39,425 nucleotides of DNA from WHSV01 sp050694055 (GTDB lineage: Bacteria > Actinomycetota > CADDZG01 > WHSQ01), in assembly GCA_050694055.1 (NCBI GenBank), contig JBOGWX010000086.1:1-39425 (forward strand), in the 5' to 3' direction. Under the pieces are notes generated by a model. It saw nothing but the letters and a program-made list of their open reading frames with translations. It searched no databases and was not told the origin of the DNA. This document shows, piece by piece, positions 24,794-33,571 of the stretch. The position numbers and the translations under genes were made by a program. Each line of letters starts with the position of its first letter. Positions within the stretch are counted from its first letter, which is position 1.

Positions 24794-25441
24794 CTACATC
24801 CGGCCCAGCAGCTCTCGTTTCTTCGACTCGAACTCCTCGTCGCTGAGCGTGCCCTGGTCCTTGAGCCGGGCCAGCGCCTCGATCTGCTCGGGGATGGTCG
24901 GCTCCCGGTGCGGCTGAAGGCCGCCGAGGTGAGGCATGCGCATGCGGTTCTCGTTTTTCTCGGACTCCTTGTAGATGATCAGTTGCACCTCTTCCGGTTT
25001 CCGCACCGCCGTGATGCGCGCCGGTCCGAGGTCGCCCGAGGAGTCGAGCAGGAGATCCCCCGCTCCGAGTAGCCGCTCGATCACCGACTGCGTGAAGGTC
25101 ACGTCGTTGATGCGCTCGAGGGGGATCTCCTTGGAGTGCTTGGCGATGATTCCCGAGCGGGTGATGAGCCGGTCGGTGGTCAGCACGAACAGGGTGAAGC
25201 GCCACTTGAGATAGCGGGACACGGCGAAAAAGAGCCACAGCCCGGTCATGAAGCTCCCGAAGATGGCCTTGGGCAGGAACGGATCGCCGTCGACGATGGC
25301 GTCGATAGCGCGATAGCCGAGCAGGAGCGCCACCAGGAGTCCGACGGTCCACAGCCCCGCCGGGACCAGCGCGACCCAGTGAGGGCGCAACTCGAAGATG
25401 AGGTCCTCGTGCTCGGCCAGGAGATCGCGCGGGAAGCCCAT
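24794..25441 (-). CDS. Bacterial PH domain (bPH2) membrane protein with SHOCT tail
   Basis: A 215-residue protein. It has two membrane helices at about residues 25-42 (LVPAGLWTVGLLVALLLGY) and 56-75 (IFGSFMTGLWLFFAVSRYL). Then comes a YdbS-like PH domain (RFTLFVLTTDRLITRSGIIA, KEIPLERINDVTF, GDLLLDSSGD). The C-terminal SHOCT motif spans ~185-215 (EQIEALARLKDQGTLSDEEF, ending KRELLGRM). SHOCT tails typically mediate oligomerisation. I chose the ATG at 25441; ten more residues are open upstream to 25471 without a clear Shine-Dalgarno. It is divergent from gatC with a 65-bp gap. The function is unknown. Confidence 0.85.
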   Translation of the reverse strand: MGFPRDLLAEHEDLIFELRPHWVALVPAGLWTVGLLVALLLGYRAIDAIVDGDPFLPKAIFGSFMTGLWLFFAVSRYLKWRFTLFVLTTDRLITRSGIIAKHSKEIPLERINDVTFTQSVIERLLGAGDLLLDSSGDLGPARITAVRKPEEVQLIIYKESEKNENRMRMPHLGGLQPHREPTIPEQIEALARLKDQGTLSDEEFESKKRELLGRM

Positions 25442-25506
25442 GGCTGAAAGGTAGCAAGCAGGGCCTCGCACGGCCAGCGCTTCGAGGCTCTTAGGATGCG
25501 GGGTCT

Positions 25507-25803
25507 ATGGACATCGAGCAAGCAACCGTCGACCACGTCGCCCGCCTGGCGCGCCTCGACCTCGCAGACGAGGAGCGGGCGCGGATGGCGGTGGAGCTCG
25601 GTCACATCCTCGAGCACGCCGCCAAGATCCAGACCCTCGACCTCGACGACGTCGAGCCGACCAGCCACGCCATACCGATTCGCAACGTGATGCGACCCGA
25701 CGAGGTAAGGCCATCGCTGACCCAACAGCAAGCGCTCGAGGGCGCGCCCGAGGCAGAGAACGGGCGCTTCAGGGTGCCTCGCATACTCGAGGAAGAGGAT
25801 TGA
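25507..25803 (+). CDS. gatC: Aspartyl/glutamyl-tRNA amidotransferase subunit C
   Basis: A 98-residue GatC, the small subunit of GatCAB, which converts misacylated Glu-tRNA(Gln) and/or Asp-tRNA(Asn) to Gln- or Asn-tRNA. The N-terminal helical part VDHVARLARLDLADEERARM and the ELGHILEHAAKIQTLD segment are family hallmarks. The middle loop DVEPTSHAIPIRNVMRPDE and the C-terminal RFRVPRILEEED complete it. It begins the gatCAB operon and its stop overlaps the start of gatA by 4 bp. Confidence 0.95.
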   Translation: MDIEQATVDHVARLARLDLADEERARMAVELGHILEHAAKIQTLDLDDVEPTSHAIPIRNVMRPDEVRPSLTQQQALEGAPEAENGRFRVPRILEEED

Positions 25804-27281
25804 GCGTGGCCGAGCTTCACTGGTCGAGCGCCACGGAGCTCGCCCGGCTTCTCGAGCGCAGGGAGGTGTCGGCGGTCGAGATCGCGGAGGCGCTGATCGC
25901 ACGGGCCGACGCGGTCGACGGGGAGTTGCACGCCTTCTTGCACCGCACCGACGAGCGACTGCTCGACGAGGCGCGTGCCTCGGACGCCCGCCGGGCGTCC
26001 GGCGCTGCGAGATCGCGCTTCGACGGCGTGCCCACCGCCCACAAGGATCTCTTCGTCACCAAGGGAGTGCCGACCACCTCGGGCTCCCGGATCCTCGAGG
26101 GGTGGGTTCCTCCTTACGACGGAACCCTGGTGGAGCGCTGCAGCGCGGCGGGCCTCCCCCTTCAGGGCAAGCTCAACATGGACGAGTTCGCCATGGGCTC
26201 GTCGACCGAGAACTCGGGCTACGGGCCGTCCAGGAATCCATGGAACCCGCAGACGGTTCCGGGCGGGTCGTCCGGTGGTTCCGCGGCCCTGGTCGCGGCG
26301 GGAGGAAGCCCGTGGTCGTGGGGCACCGACACCGGAGGCTCGGTGCGCCAACCGGCATCGCTGTGCGGGGTTGTCGGCGTGAAACCGACCTACGGCCTGG
26401 TCAGCCGCTACGGAGTGATCGCCTTCGCCTCGTCGCTGGATCAGCCCGGCCCCCTCACGCGCACCGTCACCGATGCGGCCGCGTTCCTGCAGATCGCCGG
26501 CGGACACGACCCGATGGACTCGACGTCGATCCCGCAGGATGTACCCAACTACCTGGACACGATCGAGGGCGGCGTGGACGGGCTGCGCATCGGGATCGTC
26601 AAGGAGTTCGAGGAAGCCGAGGGCACGCAGCCGGGAGTCAAGGCGCGTGTGAACGAGGCCTATCAGCGACTCGAGAAGCTGGGGGCCGAGCTGATCGAGG
26701 TCAGTCTCCCGAGCTTCGAGTTCGGCATCTCGGCCTATTATTTGGTTGCACCCGCCGAGTGCTCGAGCAACCTCGCGCGCTACGACGCGGTGCGCTACGG
26801 GCTGCGCCACGACGGAGTCGACGTCGTGTCGATGACCTCGCGCACGCGCGACGAGGGCTTCGGCGACGAGGTCAAGCGCCGCATCATGCTCGGCACTTAC
26901 GCGCTCAGCGCCGGCTACTACGACGCCTACTACGGCAAGGCACAGCGCGTGAGGACTCTGACGATCAAGGACCTCGAGCGCGTCTACGCCGACGTAGATT
27001 TGATCGCGACTCCAACGTCGCCGTCGACCGCGTTCGAGTTCGGCGCGAAGACGGCGGATCCGCTGTCGATGTACTTGAACGACGTCTTCACCGTTCCGGT
27101 CAACCTCGCGGGCAACGCGGCGATCAGCGTGCCCTGCGGCACCTCGCCGGACGACGGTCTCCCGGTCGGTCTGCAGCTGATTGCAAAGGCGCTCGACGAG
27201 GCGACGATGTTGCGCGCCGCCTATGCCTTCGAACAGGACCTCGGATGGGCCGGCTCCGAAGAGGGGCGGCCGGCTCTATGA
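25800..27281 (+). CDS. gatA: Glutamyl-tRNA(Gln) amidotransferase subunit A
   Basis: A 493-residue amidase-signature enzyme that releases ammonia from glutamine for the GatCAB complex. The Ser-cisSer-Lys triad is in place: Lys82 in TAHKD, cis-Ser in VPGGSSGGSAA (157), nucleophile Ser181 in GTDTGGSVRQPAS. Downstream, VKPTYGLVSRYGVIAFASSLDQPGP and the substrate-loop regions are typical. The start is a TTG at 25800 overlapping the gatC stop (TTGA); the GTG at 25806, two codons in, is equally possible and would shift numbering by two. The stop overlaps the ATG of gatB (ATGA). Confidence 0.96.
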   Translation: MSVAELHWSSATELARLLERREVSAVEIAEALIARADAVDGELHAFLHRTDERLLDEARASDARRASGAARSRFDGVPTAHKDLFVTKGVPTTSGSRILEGWVPPYDGTLVERCSAAGLPLQGKLNMDEFAMGSSTENSGYGPSRNPWNPQTVPGGSSGGSAALVAAGGSPWSWGTDTGGSVRQPASLCGVVGVKPTYGLVSRYGVIAFASSLDQPGPLTRTVTDAAAFLQIAGGHDPMDSTSIPQDVPNYLDTIEGGVDGLRIGIVKEFEEAEGTQPGVKARVNEAYQRLEKLGAELIEVSLPSFEFGISAYYLVAPAECSSNLARYDAVRYGLRHDGVDVVSMTSRTRDEGFGDEVKRRIMLGTYALSAGYYDAYYGKAQRVRTLTIKDLERVYADVDLIATPTSPSTAFEFGAKTADPLSMYLNDVFTVPVNLAGNAAISVPCGTSPDDGLPVGLQLIAKALDEATMLRAAYAFEQDLGWAGSEEGRPAL

Positions 27282-28744
27282 GCGCCACGAAGGAAGAGCT
27301 GTTCGAGACAACCTGTGGGCTCGAGATCCACGTCGAGCTGGCGACGTCCTCGAAGATGTTCTGTGGCTGCAAGGTGGACTTCGGCGGGGGCCCCAACACC
27401 CGCACCTGTCCGGTATGCCTCGGTCTTCCGGGATCGTTGCCGGTCGCCAACGAGAAAGCCGTCGAGTACACGATGAAGATCGCCCTCGCTCTCAACTGCA
27501 GAATCGCCGAGTACTCGCTGTTTCACCGCAAGAACTATTTCTATCCCGACATGCCGAAGAACTATCAGATCAGTCAGTACGACCTTCCGCTCGGTTACGG
27601 CGGTCACGTCGACATCACCGGTGAGTGGGATACCACGACGGTCGGTATCACCCGCGTCCATCTCGAGGAGGACACGGGCAAGTCGCTGCACGCCGGGAGC
27701 TCCGGCCGCATCCGCGATTCCACGCACAGCCTCGAGGACTTCAACCGCGCCGGCACGCCGCTCGTCGAGATCGTGAGCGAGCCCGACATCAATTCGCCCG
27801 AGCAGGCACGCGCCTTCGTCACCGAGCTGAGAATGCTTCTCGATTCGCTCGGCGTCAGCGACGTGCGCATGGAGGAGGGATCGCTGCGCGTCGACGCCAA
27901 CATCTCCGTACGGCGCGCGGGCGACACTGAGTACGGCACCAAGGTCGAGGTCAAGAACATGAACTCGGTGCGCAGCGTTGGGCGCGCACTGGAATACGAG
28001 GAGCGCCGCCAGCGCGAGGCACTCGAGGCCGGCGCCGAGCTCGTCCAGGAGACGCGCCACTTCGACGAGAAGACCGGAACTACGTCCTCGGGTCGCACCA
28101 AGGAGGGCTCGAGCGACTACCGCTACTTCCCCGAGCCCGATCTCGTTCCCTTCGAGCCGAGCACGGAGTGGGTGAAACGGATCAAGTCGACGCTGGGAGA
28201 GTCACCGGCCGACCGGCGCGCGCGCTTCGCGGCCGAGTATTCGCTGGGAGCCAACGACGTCGAGGTGCTCACCGCGACGAAGGCGACCGCCGACTGGTTC
28301 GAGACCGCCGCGCGGGCCTACGGCGGCGAGGCCAAGAAGGTCGCCAACTGGATCATGGCCGACCTCTACGGGCTGCTCAACGAGGCCTCGATCGAGTTGA
28401 GCGAAGCAAAGATCGCGCCCGAGCAGCTCGCCGGACTGGTGAAGTTGGTCGACGGCCAGTCGATCTCGGGCAAGCAGGCGAAGGCGGTGCTGGGCGAGAT
28501 GTTCGCCACGGGAAAGGACGCCGGCGCGATCGCCACGGAGAAGGGTCTCGAGCAGATCAGCGACGCCGGGGCCATCGCGTCGATCGTGGACGAGGTGATC
28601 GCCGAGAACGCGGAGGCGGCCGGCAAGGTGAAAGCCGGCAACCTGGGCACGATCGGCTTTCTGGTGGGCCAGGTCATGCGCAAGACGCGCGGCCGGGCCA
28701 ACCCGGGCCTGGTGAACGACCTCCTCCGCCGGAAGCTGACCTGA
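27278..28744 (+). CDS. gatB: Aspartyl/glutamyl-tRNA amidotransferase subunit B
   Basis: A 488-residue GatB, the kinase/transamidase subunit that phosphorylates the tRNA-bound Glu or Asp and adds ammonia. It starts with CGLEIHVELATSSKMFCGC, then PNTRTCPVCLGLPGSLP (Cys residues of the zinc site), ALNCRIAEYSLFHRKNYFYPD and GKSLH. The conserved SDYRYFPEPDLVP follows mid-protein. The C-terminal GatB/YqeY helical domain (residues ~330-488) binds tRNA. The ATG at 27278 overlaps the gatA stop; a much longer open frame upstream is only the antisense-like shadow of gatA. Length is normal. Confidence 0.97.
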   Translation: MSATKEELFETTCGLEIHVELATSSKMFCGCKVDFGGGPNTRTCPVCLGLPGSLPVANEKAVEYTMKIALALNCRIAEYSLFHRKNYFYPDMPKNYQISQYDLPLGYGGHVDITGEWDTTTVGITRVHLEEDTGKSLHAGSSGRIRDSTHSLEDFNRAGTPLVEIVSEPDINSPEQARAFVTELRMLLDSLGVSDVRMEEGSLRVDANISVRRAGDTEYGTKVEVKNMNSVRSVGRALEYEERRQREALEAGAELVQETRHFDEKTGTTSSGRTKEGSSDYRYFPEPDLVPFEPSTEWVKRIKSTLGESPADRRARFAAEYSLGANDVEVLTATKATADWFETAARAYGGEAKKVANWIMADLYGLLNEASIELSEAKIAPEQLAGLVKLVDGQSISGKQAKAVLGEMFATGKDAGAIATEKGLEQISDAGAIASIVDEVIAENAEAAGKVKAGNLGTIGFLVGQVMRKTRGRANPGLVNDLLRRKLT

Positions 28745-28760
28745 GCCGCGCGGCGGTGGC

Positions 28761-28789
28761 TTGACAACCCGGCCCTTCGGCGAGATGCT
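28761..28789 (+). promoter_or_regulatory. Sigma-70-type promoter of the first M24 gene
   Basis: TTGACA at 28761-28766 is a consensus -35 box. A 17-bp spacer leads to GATGCT at 28784-28789 as a -10 candidate (A, T and final T match TATAAT). The LacI-type operator begins on the last base of this -10. It lies in the gap after gatB and about 75 bp before the ATG at 28866. Confidence 0.6.
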
Positions 28790-28802
28790 GCAATCGATTG
28801 CG
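28789..28802. promoter_or_regulatory. LacI-family-type operator, site C
   Basis: TGCAATCGATTGCG contains the perfect 12-bp palindrome GCAATCGATTGC. It matches site A (33558-33571) at 12 of 14 positions. It overlaps the end of the -10 box, a position where a bound repressor would block RNA polymerase. The central CG flanked by A/T-rich half-sites is the hallmark of LacI/GalR-family operators. Confidence 0.6.
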
Positions 28803-28865
28803 GCGACCCAGGGCATCGCCGGTCGAGGCGCGCCACGGCATGGGTTCTGCGACTATGGGAGTGAG

Positions 28866-30212
28866 ATGGGCCTCAAGACCTTTGGGCTGATGAACGTCGA
28901 CTGGGAGGAACGGGTCGACATGGGCCGGCTGCGCCGGCAACGGCTCGAGCGCGCGAAACGCGTCCTGGAGGACTCCGAGTGCGGCGCGCTGCTGTGCTTC
29001 GACATGAACAACATTCGTTACATCACGGCGACACACATCGGCACCTGGGCCCAGGACAAACTGAATCGGTTCTGTCTCCTTCCGCAGGCCGACGAGCCCA
29101 TCATGTGGGACTTCGGCTCGGCCGCGCGCCATCACCAGCTCTACAACCCGTGGCTGGGAGAGCGGTCGCGTGCCGGCATCTCGACCCTTAGAGGCGCGAT
29201 GTCGCCGGAGTCCGGGCGCGCCGAGGACGTCGCGCGCAAGATCCGCATCGAACTCGAGGAGCGAGGTCTGCTCGGCGAGCCGGTGGGCGTGGACGCCATC
29301 GAGTTGCCCGTTCTGTTCGCGCTGCAGGCAGAGGGCATAGAGGTGGTCGACGGCCAGCAGGTCATGCAGCGGGCGCGCGTCCTAAAGACCGAGGACGAGA
29401 TCACACTTCTCAATACCGCTTGCATGATGGTCGACGCGGCCTACGAGGAGCTCTACCGGGCGATGAAGCCGGGCATGAAAGAGAACGAGTGCGTCGGGCT
29501 GGTCAACAAGGTGCTCTACGACCTCGGTTCCGAATTCGTCGAAGGTGTGAACGCGATTTCGGGAGAGCGCTGCAATCCACACCCGCACGTGTACACGGAC
29601 CGGGTGCTGCGCCCCGGGGATCCGGCGTACTTCGACATCCTCCACAGCTACATGGGCTACAAGACCTGCTACTACCGAACCTTCGCAATCGGAAGCGCAT
29701 CACAGGCACAGGTCGATGCCTACACGCGCTGCCGCGCGATGCTCGACGAAGCGATCGCGCTGATCAAGCCGGGCGTCACGACCGCCGACGTCGTCGAGGT
29801 ATGGCCGAAGGCAGAGGACTTTGGCTTTCCCGACGAGGAGGCGGCCTTCGCTTTGCAGTTCGGACACGGAGTCGGTATGTCGATCTGGGAGAAGCCCGTC
29901 TTCAGCCGGCTCGTGTCGCTCGATCACCCCGAGCCGATCGAAGAGGGGATGGTCTTCGCACTCGAGACCTTCTGGCCCGCTGCGGACGGCTGGTCGGCCG
30001 CGCGCATCGAAGAGCAGCTCGTCGTGTCGGCCGATGGTTGCGAGGTCATCACCCGCTTCCCGGCGGAGCAGCTCATGGTCGCGGGGCACCGCTACTACAC
30101 GGCAACAGGCCCCCTTCCAACGACGCGCGAGACTCAATCACCGCTCAATCGCCCCACCACCGACGCCGTCGCCCAGAGCGCACGAGGCGAGGGCAGGGCA
30201 GCAACGACTTAG
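28866..30212 (+). CDS. M24-family (aminopeptidase P/creatinase fold) protein with altered metal site
   Basis: A 448-residue cytoplasmic pita-bread-fold protein. The N-terminal creatinase-type domain spans ~1-185 (ECGALLCFDMNNIRYITAT). The M24 catalytic domain starts near 195 (VLKTEDEITLLNTACMMVDA). Metal-ligand positions by the family pattern are Asp257 (YFDILHS), Cys268 where the second Asp is expected (GYKTCYYRT), His334 (FGHGVGMS), Glu367 (FALETFW) and Glu382 (IEEQLVV). Two-metal peptidase activity is therefore uncertain. The overall layout (WDF in the first domain, VDGQQVMQRARVLKTEDEI) recalls DddP DMSP lyases, which use the M24 fold non-hydrolytically, but specificity cannot be assigned. 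The ATG at 28866 has GGGAG upstream; the frame is open back to 28761, but that stretch holds the promoter and operator. Confidence 0.85.
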   Translation: MGLKTFGLMNVDWEERVDMGRLRRQRLERAKRVLEDSECGALLCFDMNNIRYITATHIGTWAQDKLNRFCLLPQADEPIMWDFGSAARHHQLYNPWLGERSRAGISTLRGAMSPESGRAEDVARKIRIELEERGLLGEPVGVDAIELPVLFALQAEGIEVVDGQQVMQRARVLKTEDEITLLNTACMMVDAAYEELYRAMKPGMKENECVGLVNKVLYDLGSEFVEGVNAISGERCNPHPHVYTDRVLRPGDPAYFDILHSYMGYKTCYYRTFAIGSASQAQVDAYTRCRAMLDEAIALIKPGVTTADVVEVWPKAEDFGFPDEEAAFALQFGHGVGMSIWEKPVFSRLVSLDHPEPIEEGMVFALETFWPAADGWSAARIEEQLVVSADGCEVITRFPAEQLMVAGHRYYTATGPLPTTRETQSPLNRPTTDAVAQSARGEGRAATT

Positions 30213-30223
30213 CGGCGGGGGCT

Positions 30224-30970
30224 TCAGTTGAAGCCGTCGTAGATGAGCTTGGCGGCCGTGGTGAGCAGGAGCGTCAGCACTACGAGGTCGAAGGTTCGTC
30301 GCGACATGCGGTGGGTGAAGCGCGCGCCGAGCGGGAGAAGCACCATGATCGGGAGCAGGGATAAGAGGCTCAACACGAAGAGGTCCATGGTGTAGAGGCC
30401 GACTCCGACCAGAGTTACGGCCTGAACCACCGAGAACACTTGAAAAATGGTCGTGATCGAGACGACGTACACCTCTTTGTCCAGGCGATAACCGTGCAGG
30501 TAGGTCGCAAGCAGCGGCCCGGACACGCCGGTCGCCCCCTGCAGCACTCCCGACGCCAGCCCGAGCGGTGGCGACGTGTAGCGCGTCACGCCCGGCTCGA
30601 GGCGAAGATCGGGATGGACGAAGAAGATGGTGGCGTACAGGATGATCATTCCTGCGAGCGAAAACGAGAGGACGTTTTCGTTCAGGTTGTCCAGCAGGAT
30701 CGTGCCGGCAACCGCGCCGGCGGTTCCGGTGACGAGCAGGGTGGGGAGATCGCGGGTCCGGTCGTAGAACTGCCGGTAGTTCCACAACAGCCAGGTATTG
30801 GTGATAATGCCGGGAATCGCCATGATCACGACGGCCGCCTCGACGCCGAGAAAGGTCGCCATGACCGGGATCGCGACCTGCGGCAGGCCTTGCCCCGTCG
30901 CTCCCTTGATGAAGGAGCCGAGAGCCATCGCCGCAACGATTATGAGGATGGTGTCGAGTTCGATGCTCAC
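30224..30970 (-). CDS. TauE/SafE family sulfite/sulfonate-type exporter
   Basis: A 248-residue integral membrane protein with about eight hydrophobic helices. The first helix region contains SFIKGATGQGLPQVAIPVMA, and the second half has its repeat GLASGVLQGATGVSGPLLAT, the paired Gly-rich motifs of TauE/SafE (PF01925). Members export small organic or inorganic anions such as sulfite, sulfoacetate or other products of degradation pathways; the anion here is unknown. The start is a GTG at 30970 that overlaps the TGA of the FAD oxidoreductase by 4 bp (GTGA), so it is the last gene of the hydrolase-oxidoreductase-exporter operon. It is convergent with the first M24 gene, 11 bp apart. Confidence 0.9.
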   Translation of the reverse strand: MSIELDTILIIVAAMALGSFIKGATGQGLPQVAIPVMATFLGVEAAVVIMAIPGIITNTWLLWNYRQFYDRTRDLPTLLVTGTAGAVAGTILLDNLNENVLSFSLAGMIILYATIFFVHPDLRLEPGVTRYTSPPLGLASGVLQGATGVSGPLLATYLHGYRLDKEVYVVSITTIFQVFSVVQAVTLVGVGLYTMDLFVLSLLSLLPIMVLLPLGARFTHRMSRRTFDLVVLTLLLTTAAKLIYDGFN

Positions 30971-32508
30971 AGCATCAGCGCGCCGGGGTCGGCTCCCAGG
31001 TCGGACAGCATGACGCGCGCCGCGTTGCGGCCCGGCCGCCCCGAGACCGAGCCACCGGGATGGGTAGTCGCTCCGGTCTGGTAGAGACCGGCCACCGGCA
31101 TGCGGTATTGCGAGTACCCGGGGGCCGGACGATTGAGGCCGGACTGCTCGGGCGAGAGCTCGCCGCCGTGACACGAACCGAAGAGGTTGTGGGGATTGCG
31201 GTTTTCGAGATCCAGAGGACACTCCCGCGCGACCGCCAGCACGTCGTCCGGATCGAAGTCCATGCGGGTGCACGCTCGCTCGATCAAGGCGTCGCCGAAG
31301 CGTTGCTTCTCGCTCGCCCAATTGGTACCGGCCAGAGCGCGCGGGGCGATCGTGAGTAACTTCAGGGTCGCCCCTCCGTCCGGTGCGCGCCCGGGGTCGA
31401 CCTCGCAGGAGCTCACCACCAGCATCCAGGGATCCTGCGCGTAGGTCCGACCGGAGCGGTGCGCTTCGATCTGAGCCAGCAGACCCTCGGAGGAACCGAG
31501 GGCCCCCGCCGCCGAGCCACGCCAGCCCTCCTCGCTGCGGAACTTGGGCACCGCTCGCAGGGCGAGATGGACCGCGAAGAGCGTGAGACCGGGTTTCCAT
31601 CGCCGCACGCGCGCGCTGAAGTCGTCGGGGAGCGCGCCCTCGGGCAGGACTAGAGGGAGCAGGGCCGCGTGAATCGTCGACAGCACCGCGCGACGCGCGT
31701 TGTAACGTCTTCCGTCCGTGGTGACGACGCCGGTCGCGCGTTCGTTCTCGACCACTAGCTCGCCGACGTGAGCATTCGTGACGATGCTGCCCCCGTGGGC
31801 TTCGATGAGCCGAGCCAGCGCCCGGGGCAGCATGCCCGAGCCACCCACGGGTGTTGCCCAACCGAACTCCTGGCGTCCTGCGGTGACCGACGAAACCAGC
31901 ACGCCGGTGCCCGGACGCTCGGGGTCCTGAATGGTGGCGAACGCGAGCCACATCATGAAGGAGCGCACGTAGGAATGCTCGAAGCGTTCAAAGATCACGT
32001 CTCGGGCGCTCATCGCGTTCAGCTTTGCGTAGCGGCGTGCAACGTCCGTGTCCTCTCCGTGCTCGTCGGGGGGCGAGTTGCTCACCCGTCCGTGATGTGC
32101 TTTCAACTCGTCCCACTCGTCAAGGAGTTCGATGTACGACGACGCATCGCCGGAAGAGAAGCGCCCGAACTCGGCCGCCGTTCGCGTCCGGTCTCGCCAC
32201 ATCGTGATGCTCGCCTCGTCCTCGAACGGCATCACCAGAGCCGGATCGGTGAAGACGTAGCGGAGGCCGTAGCGATCGAGGCCCAGTTCGTTGTTGCGCA
32301 TTAGTGGGTTCGACTGGATGAGGACATGTGCGCTCGAACATGAATCGTGCCAAAAGCCCGGAAGCGTCAGTTCCTCGGTGACGGTATTGCCGCCGATGAC
32401 GCCGCGCGCCTCGAGGACGGTTACTTGGAAACCGGCTAGGGCAAGGTACGCCGCTGCTATGAGACTGTTGTGGCCGGCGCCGGCAACGACGACGTCTGCT
32501 TCCCGCAA
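30967..32508 (-). CDS. FAD-dependent oxidoreductase, phytoene-desaturase/PYROXD2-like
   Basis: A 513-residue flavoprotein. The N-terminal dinucleotide-binding motif is ADVVVAGAGHNSLIAAAYLA (GxGxxxL variant with His-Asn as in the CrtI/PYROXD2 group), then VTVLEARGVIGGNTVTEEL. GWATPVGGSGMLPRALARLI lies in the middle, and the second FAD contact GLYQTGATTHPGGSVSGRPG with GRNAARVML is at the C-terminus. The likely reaction is desaturation or amine oxidation of an unknown substrate; no carotenoid genes are near. The best start is a TTG at 32508 with GGAGCGGGAAAG before it, because the frame's upstream extension runs into the hydrolase gene. It starts 49 bp after the hydrolase stop. Confidence 0.85.
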   Translation of the reverse strand: MREADVVVAGAGHNSLIAAAYLALAGFQVTVLEARGVIGGNTVTEELTLPGFWHDSCSSAHVLIQSNPLMRNNELGLDRYGLRYVFTDPALVMPFEDEASITMWRDRTRTAAEFGRFSSGDASSYIELLDEWDELKAHHGRVSNSPPDEHGEDTDVARRYAKLNAMSARDVIFERFEHSYVRSFMMWLAFATIQDPERPGTGVLVSSVTAGRQEFGWATPVGGSGMLPRALARLIEAHGGSIVTNAHVGELVVENERATGVVTTDGRRYNARRAVLSTIHAALLPLVLPEGALPDDFSARVRRWKPGLTLFAVHLALRAVPKFRSEEGWRGSAAGALGSSEGLLAQIEAHRSGRTYAQDPWMLVVSSCEVDPGRAPDGGATLKLLTIAPRALAGTNWASEKQRFGDALIERACTRMDFDPDDVLAVARECPLDLENRNPHNLFGSCHGGELSPEQSGLNRPAPGYSQYRMPVAGLYQTGATTHPGGSVSGRPGRNAARVMLSDLGADPGALML

Positions 32509-32557
32509 CTTTCCCGCTCCTCGATGTTGGTGACGATGTGAGCGTCCTATCGGGAGC

Positions 32558-33529
32558 TCAACCGACCGTTTCGGTACGCGTGCTTTGCTGGGGTGACCTG
32601 TCGCGCACGTTCCGGTTGAGAAAGTCGACCACCGCATCCAGCGTTGCCTGCTGAACCTCATCCGGCGCGTAGTGACCCGACCTGCGCTCGGGACCCCACT
32701 GGTAAGCGTGCTCGGGATGGTCCCACGTCGCCCACTGCGCGTTCTTGCCCGCCCTCGTCAGGAGCTCGTGGAGCTTCTTGAAGAGACCCTGGAGGTGATC
32801 GTCGTCGCGTCCCACTACGAGGATCGCGACCGCATCCGACACGCGCTGTATCCGCTCCCAGGCGGCGGGGAAATCGATATCGTCGTCGGCCACCGGGCCG
32901 CGGAACTGCAGCTTCTCCTCGACGCGGGGACCGGAGCTATCCTCGACGGCCCAGCCCTCCTCGGAGTCACCTTCGTGTCTGAGGCCGAGATACTCGATCA
33001 CCGCCGGCTCGCAGGGAACCATCGCCGCGGGCCCCTCGCCGATCTCCGTGATGAGCTTCATCTGTAGCTCTCCTCCATGACTCACCCCGAAGGTAGCGAT
33101 ACGTTCGGGGTCGACCTCGTCGCTGCGTTGGAGGTAGTGGAATGCCTCGGCTACATCGTGGTGATCGAGCACCGCCGGCAGATCCTTGGCGTACTGATCC
33201 TCGTTCTCCATGCGCCCCTCGGTGTGGCAGACGAGGTAGCCCTCCTTCACGAGGCGATCGAACAGCCATCCCCGGTTGCGCATCTCGTGTACGAGGAAGG
33301 AGTGGCCCAACCCTCCCGAGCCCCCGTGGAAGCACATCACGGCCGGCCACGGACCGGCGCCGGAGGGCCTACGGACGACCGCCGGGAGGTAGGCGCCGTC
33401 GCGCGCGTGGATCAGGTGCAGGAACAGCGGGGGATCGCCGCCGAGCTCGGCGACGAAGTCGAGCGGTTCGACCACCGGTCTCCCGGGGTGGAACCGCCAG
33501 CCGGCGGGTCGCTCGGGACGCTGCGTCAC
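32558..33529 (-). CDS. Alpha/beta hydrolase (dienelactone hydrolase/S9-like)
   Basis: A 323-residue cytoplasmic hydrolase. It has the oxyanion HGGSGG loop (MCFHGGSGGLGHS), nucleophile elbow GVSHGGE, an Asp region VVGRDDDHLQ and the catalytic His in DHPEHAYQWG. The fold and motifs suit an esterase, dienelactone hydrolase or acylaminoacyl-peptidase-like enzyme; the substrate is unknown. The GTG start at 33529 is well supported (AGGGAGGA, 5 bases upstream), whereas the frame is open further up to 33622. It leads the operon with the FAD oxidoreductase and TauE/SafE exporter. A promoter and LacI-type operator lie directly upstream. Confidence 0.85.
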   Translation of the reverse strand: MTQRPERPAGWRFHPGRPVVEPLDFVAELGGDPPLFLHLIHARDGAYLPAVVRRPSGAGPWPAVMCFHGGSGGLGHSFLVHEMRNRGWLFDRLVKEGYLVCHTEGRMENEDQYAKDLPAVLDHHDVAEAFHYLQRSDEVDPERIATFGVSHGGELQMKLITEIGEGPAAMVPCEPAVIEYLGLRHEGDSEEGWAVEDSSGPRVEEKLQFRGPVADDDIDFPAAWERIQRVSDAVAILVVGRDDDHLQGLFKKLHELLTRAGKNAQWATWDHPEHAYQWGPERRSGHYAPDEVQQATLDAVVDFLNRNVRDRSPQQSTRTETVG

Positions 33530-33557
33530 GGTTGTCCTCCCTGTGGTGCCTGGCTGT

Positions 33558-33571
33558 TGCAATCGTTTGCA
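33558..33571. promoter_or_regulatory. LacI-family-type operator, site A
   Basis: TGCAATCGTTTGCA is a 14-bp palindrome with one mismatched pair and a central CG. It abuts the -10 of the hydrolase promoter and lies 29 bp before the GTG start. It is 12/14 identical to both other sites when site B is read on the minus strand. Confidence 0.65.

Noticed and set aside
26102..28744. Open frame of 880 codons running through gatA into gatB
   Set aside because: The first 392 codons are an out-of-frame shadow of gatA with low-complexity Arg/Gly/Pro content. GatB homology starts exactly at the ATG at 27278, which overlaps the gatA stop.
28866..30212. Assigning the first M24 protein as the DMSP lyase DddP
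   Set aside because: The resemblance is at the level of fold and general layout only. DddP's Asp ligands are not reproduced (Cys268), so a substrate cannot be assigned.
30967..31951. Long upstream extension of the TauE/SafE frame
   Set aside because: It is an out-of-frame reading of the FAD oxidoreductase gene; the membrane protein begins at the GTG at 30970 that overlaps that gene's stop.
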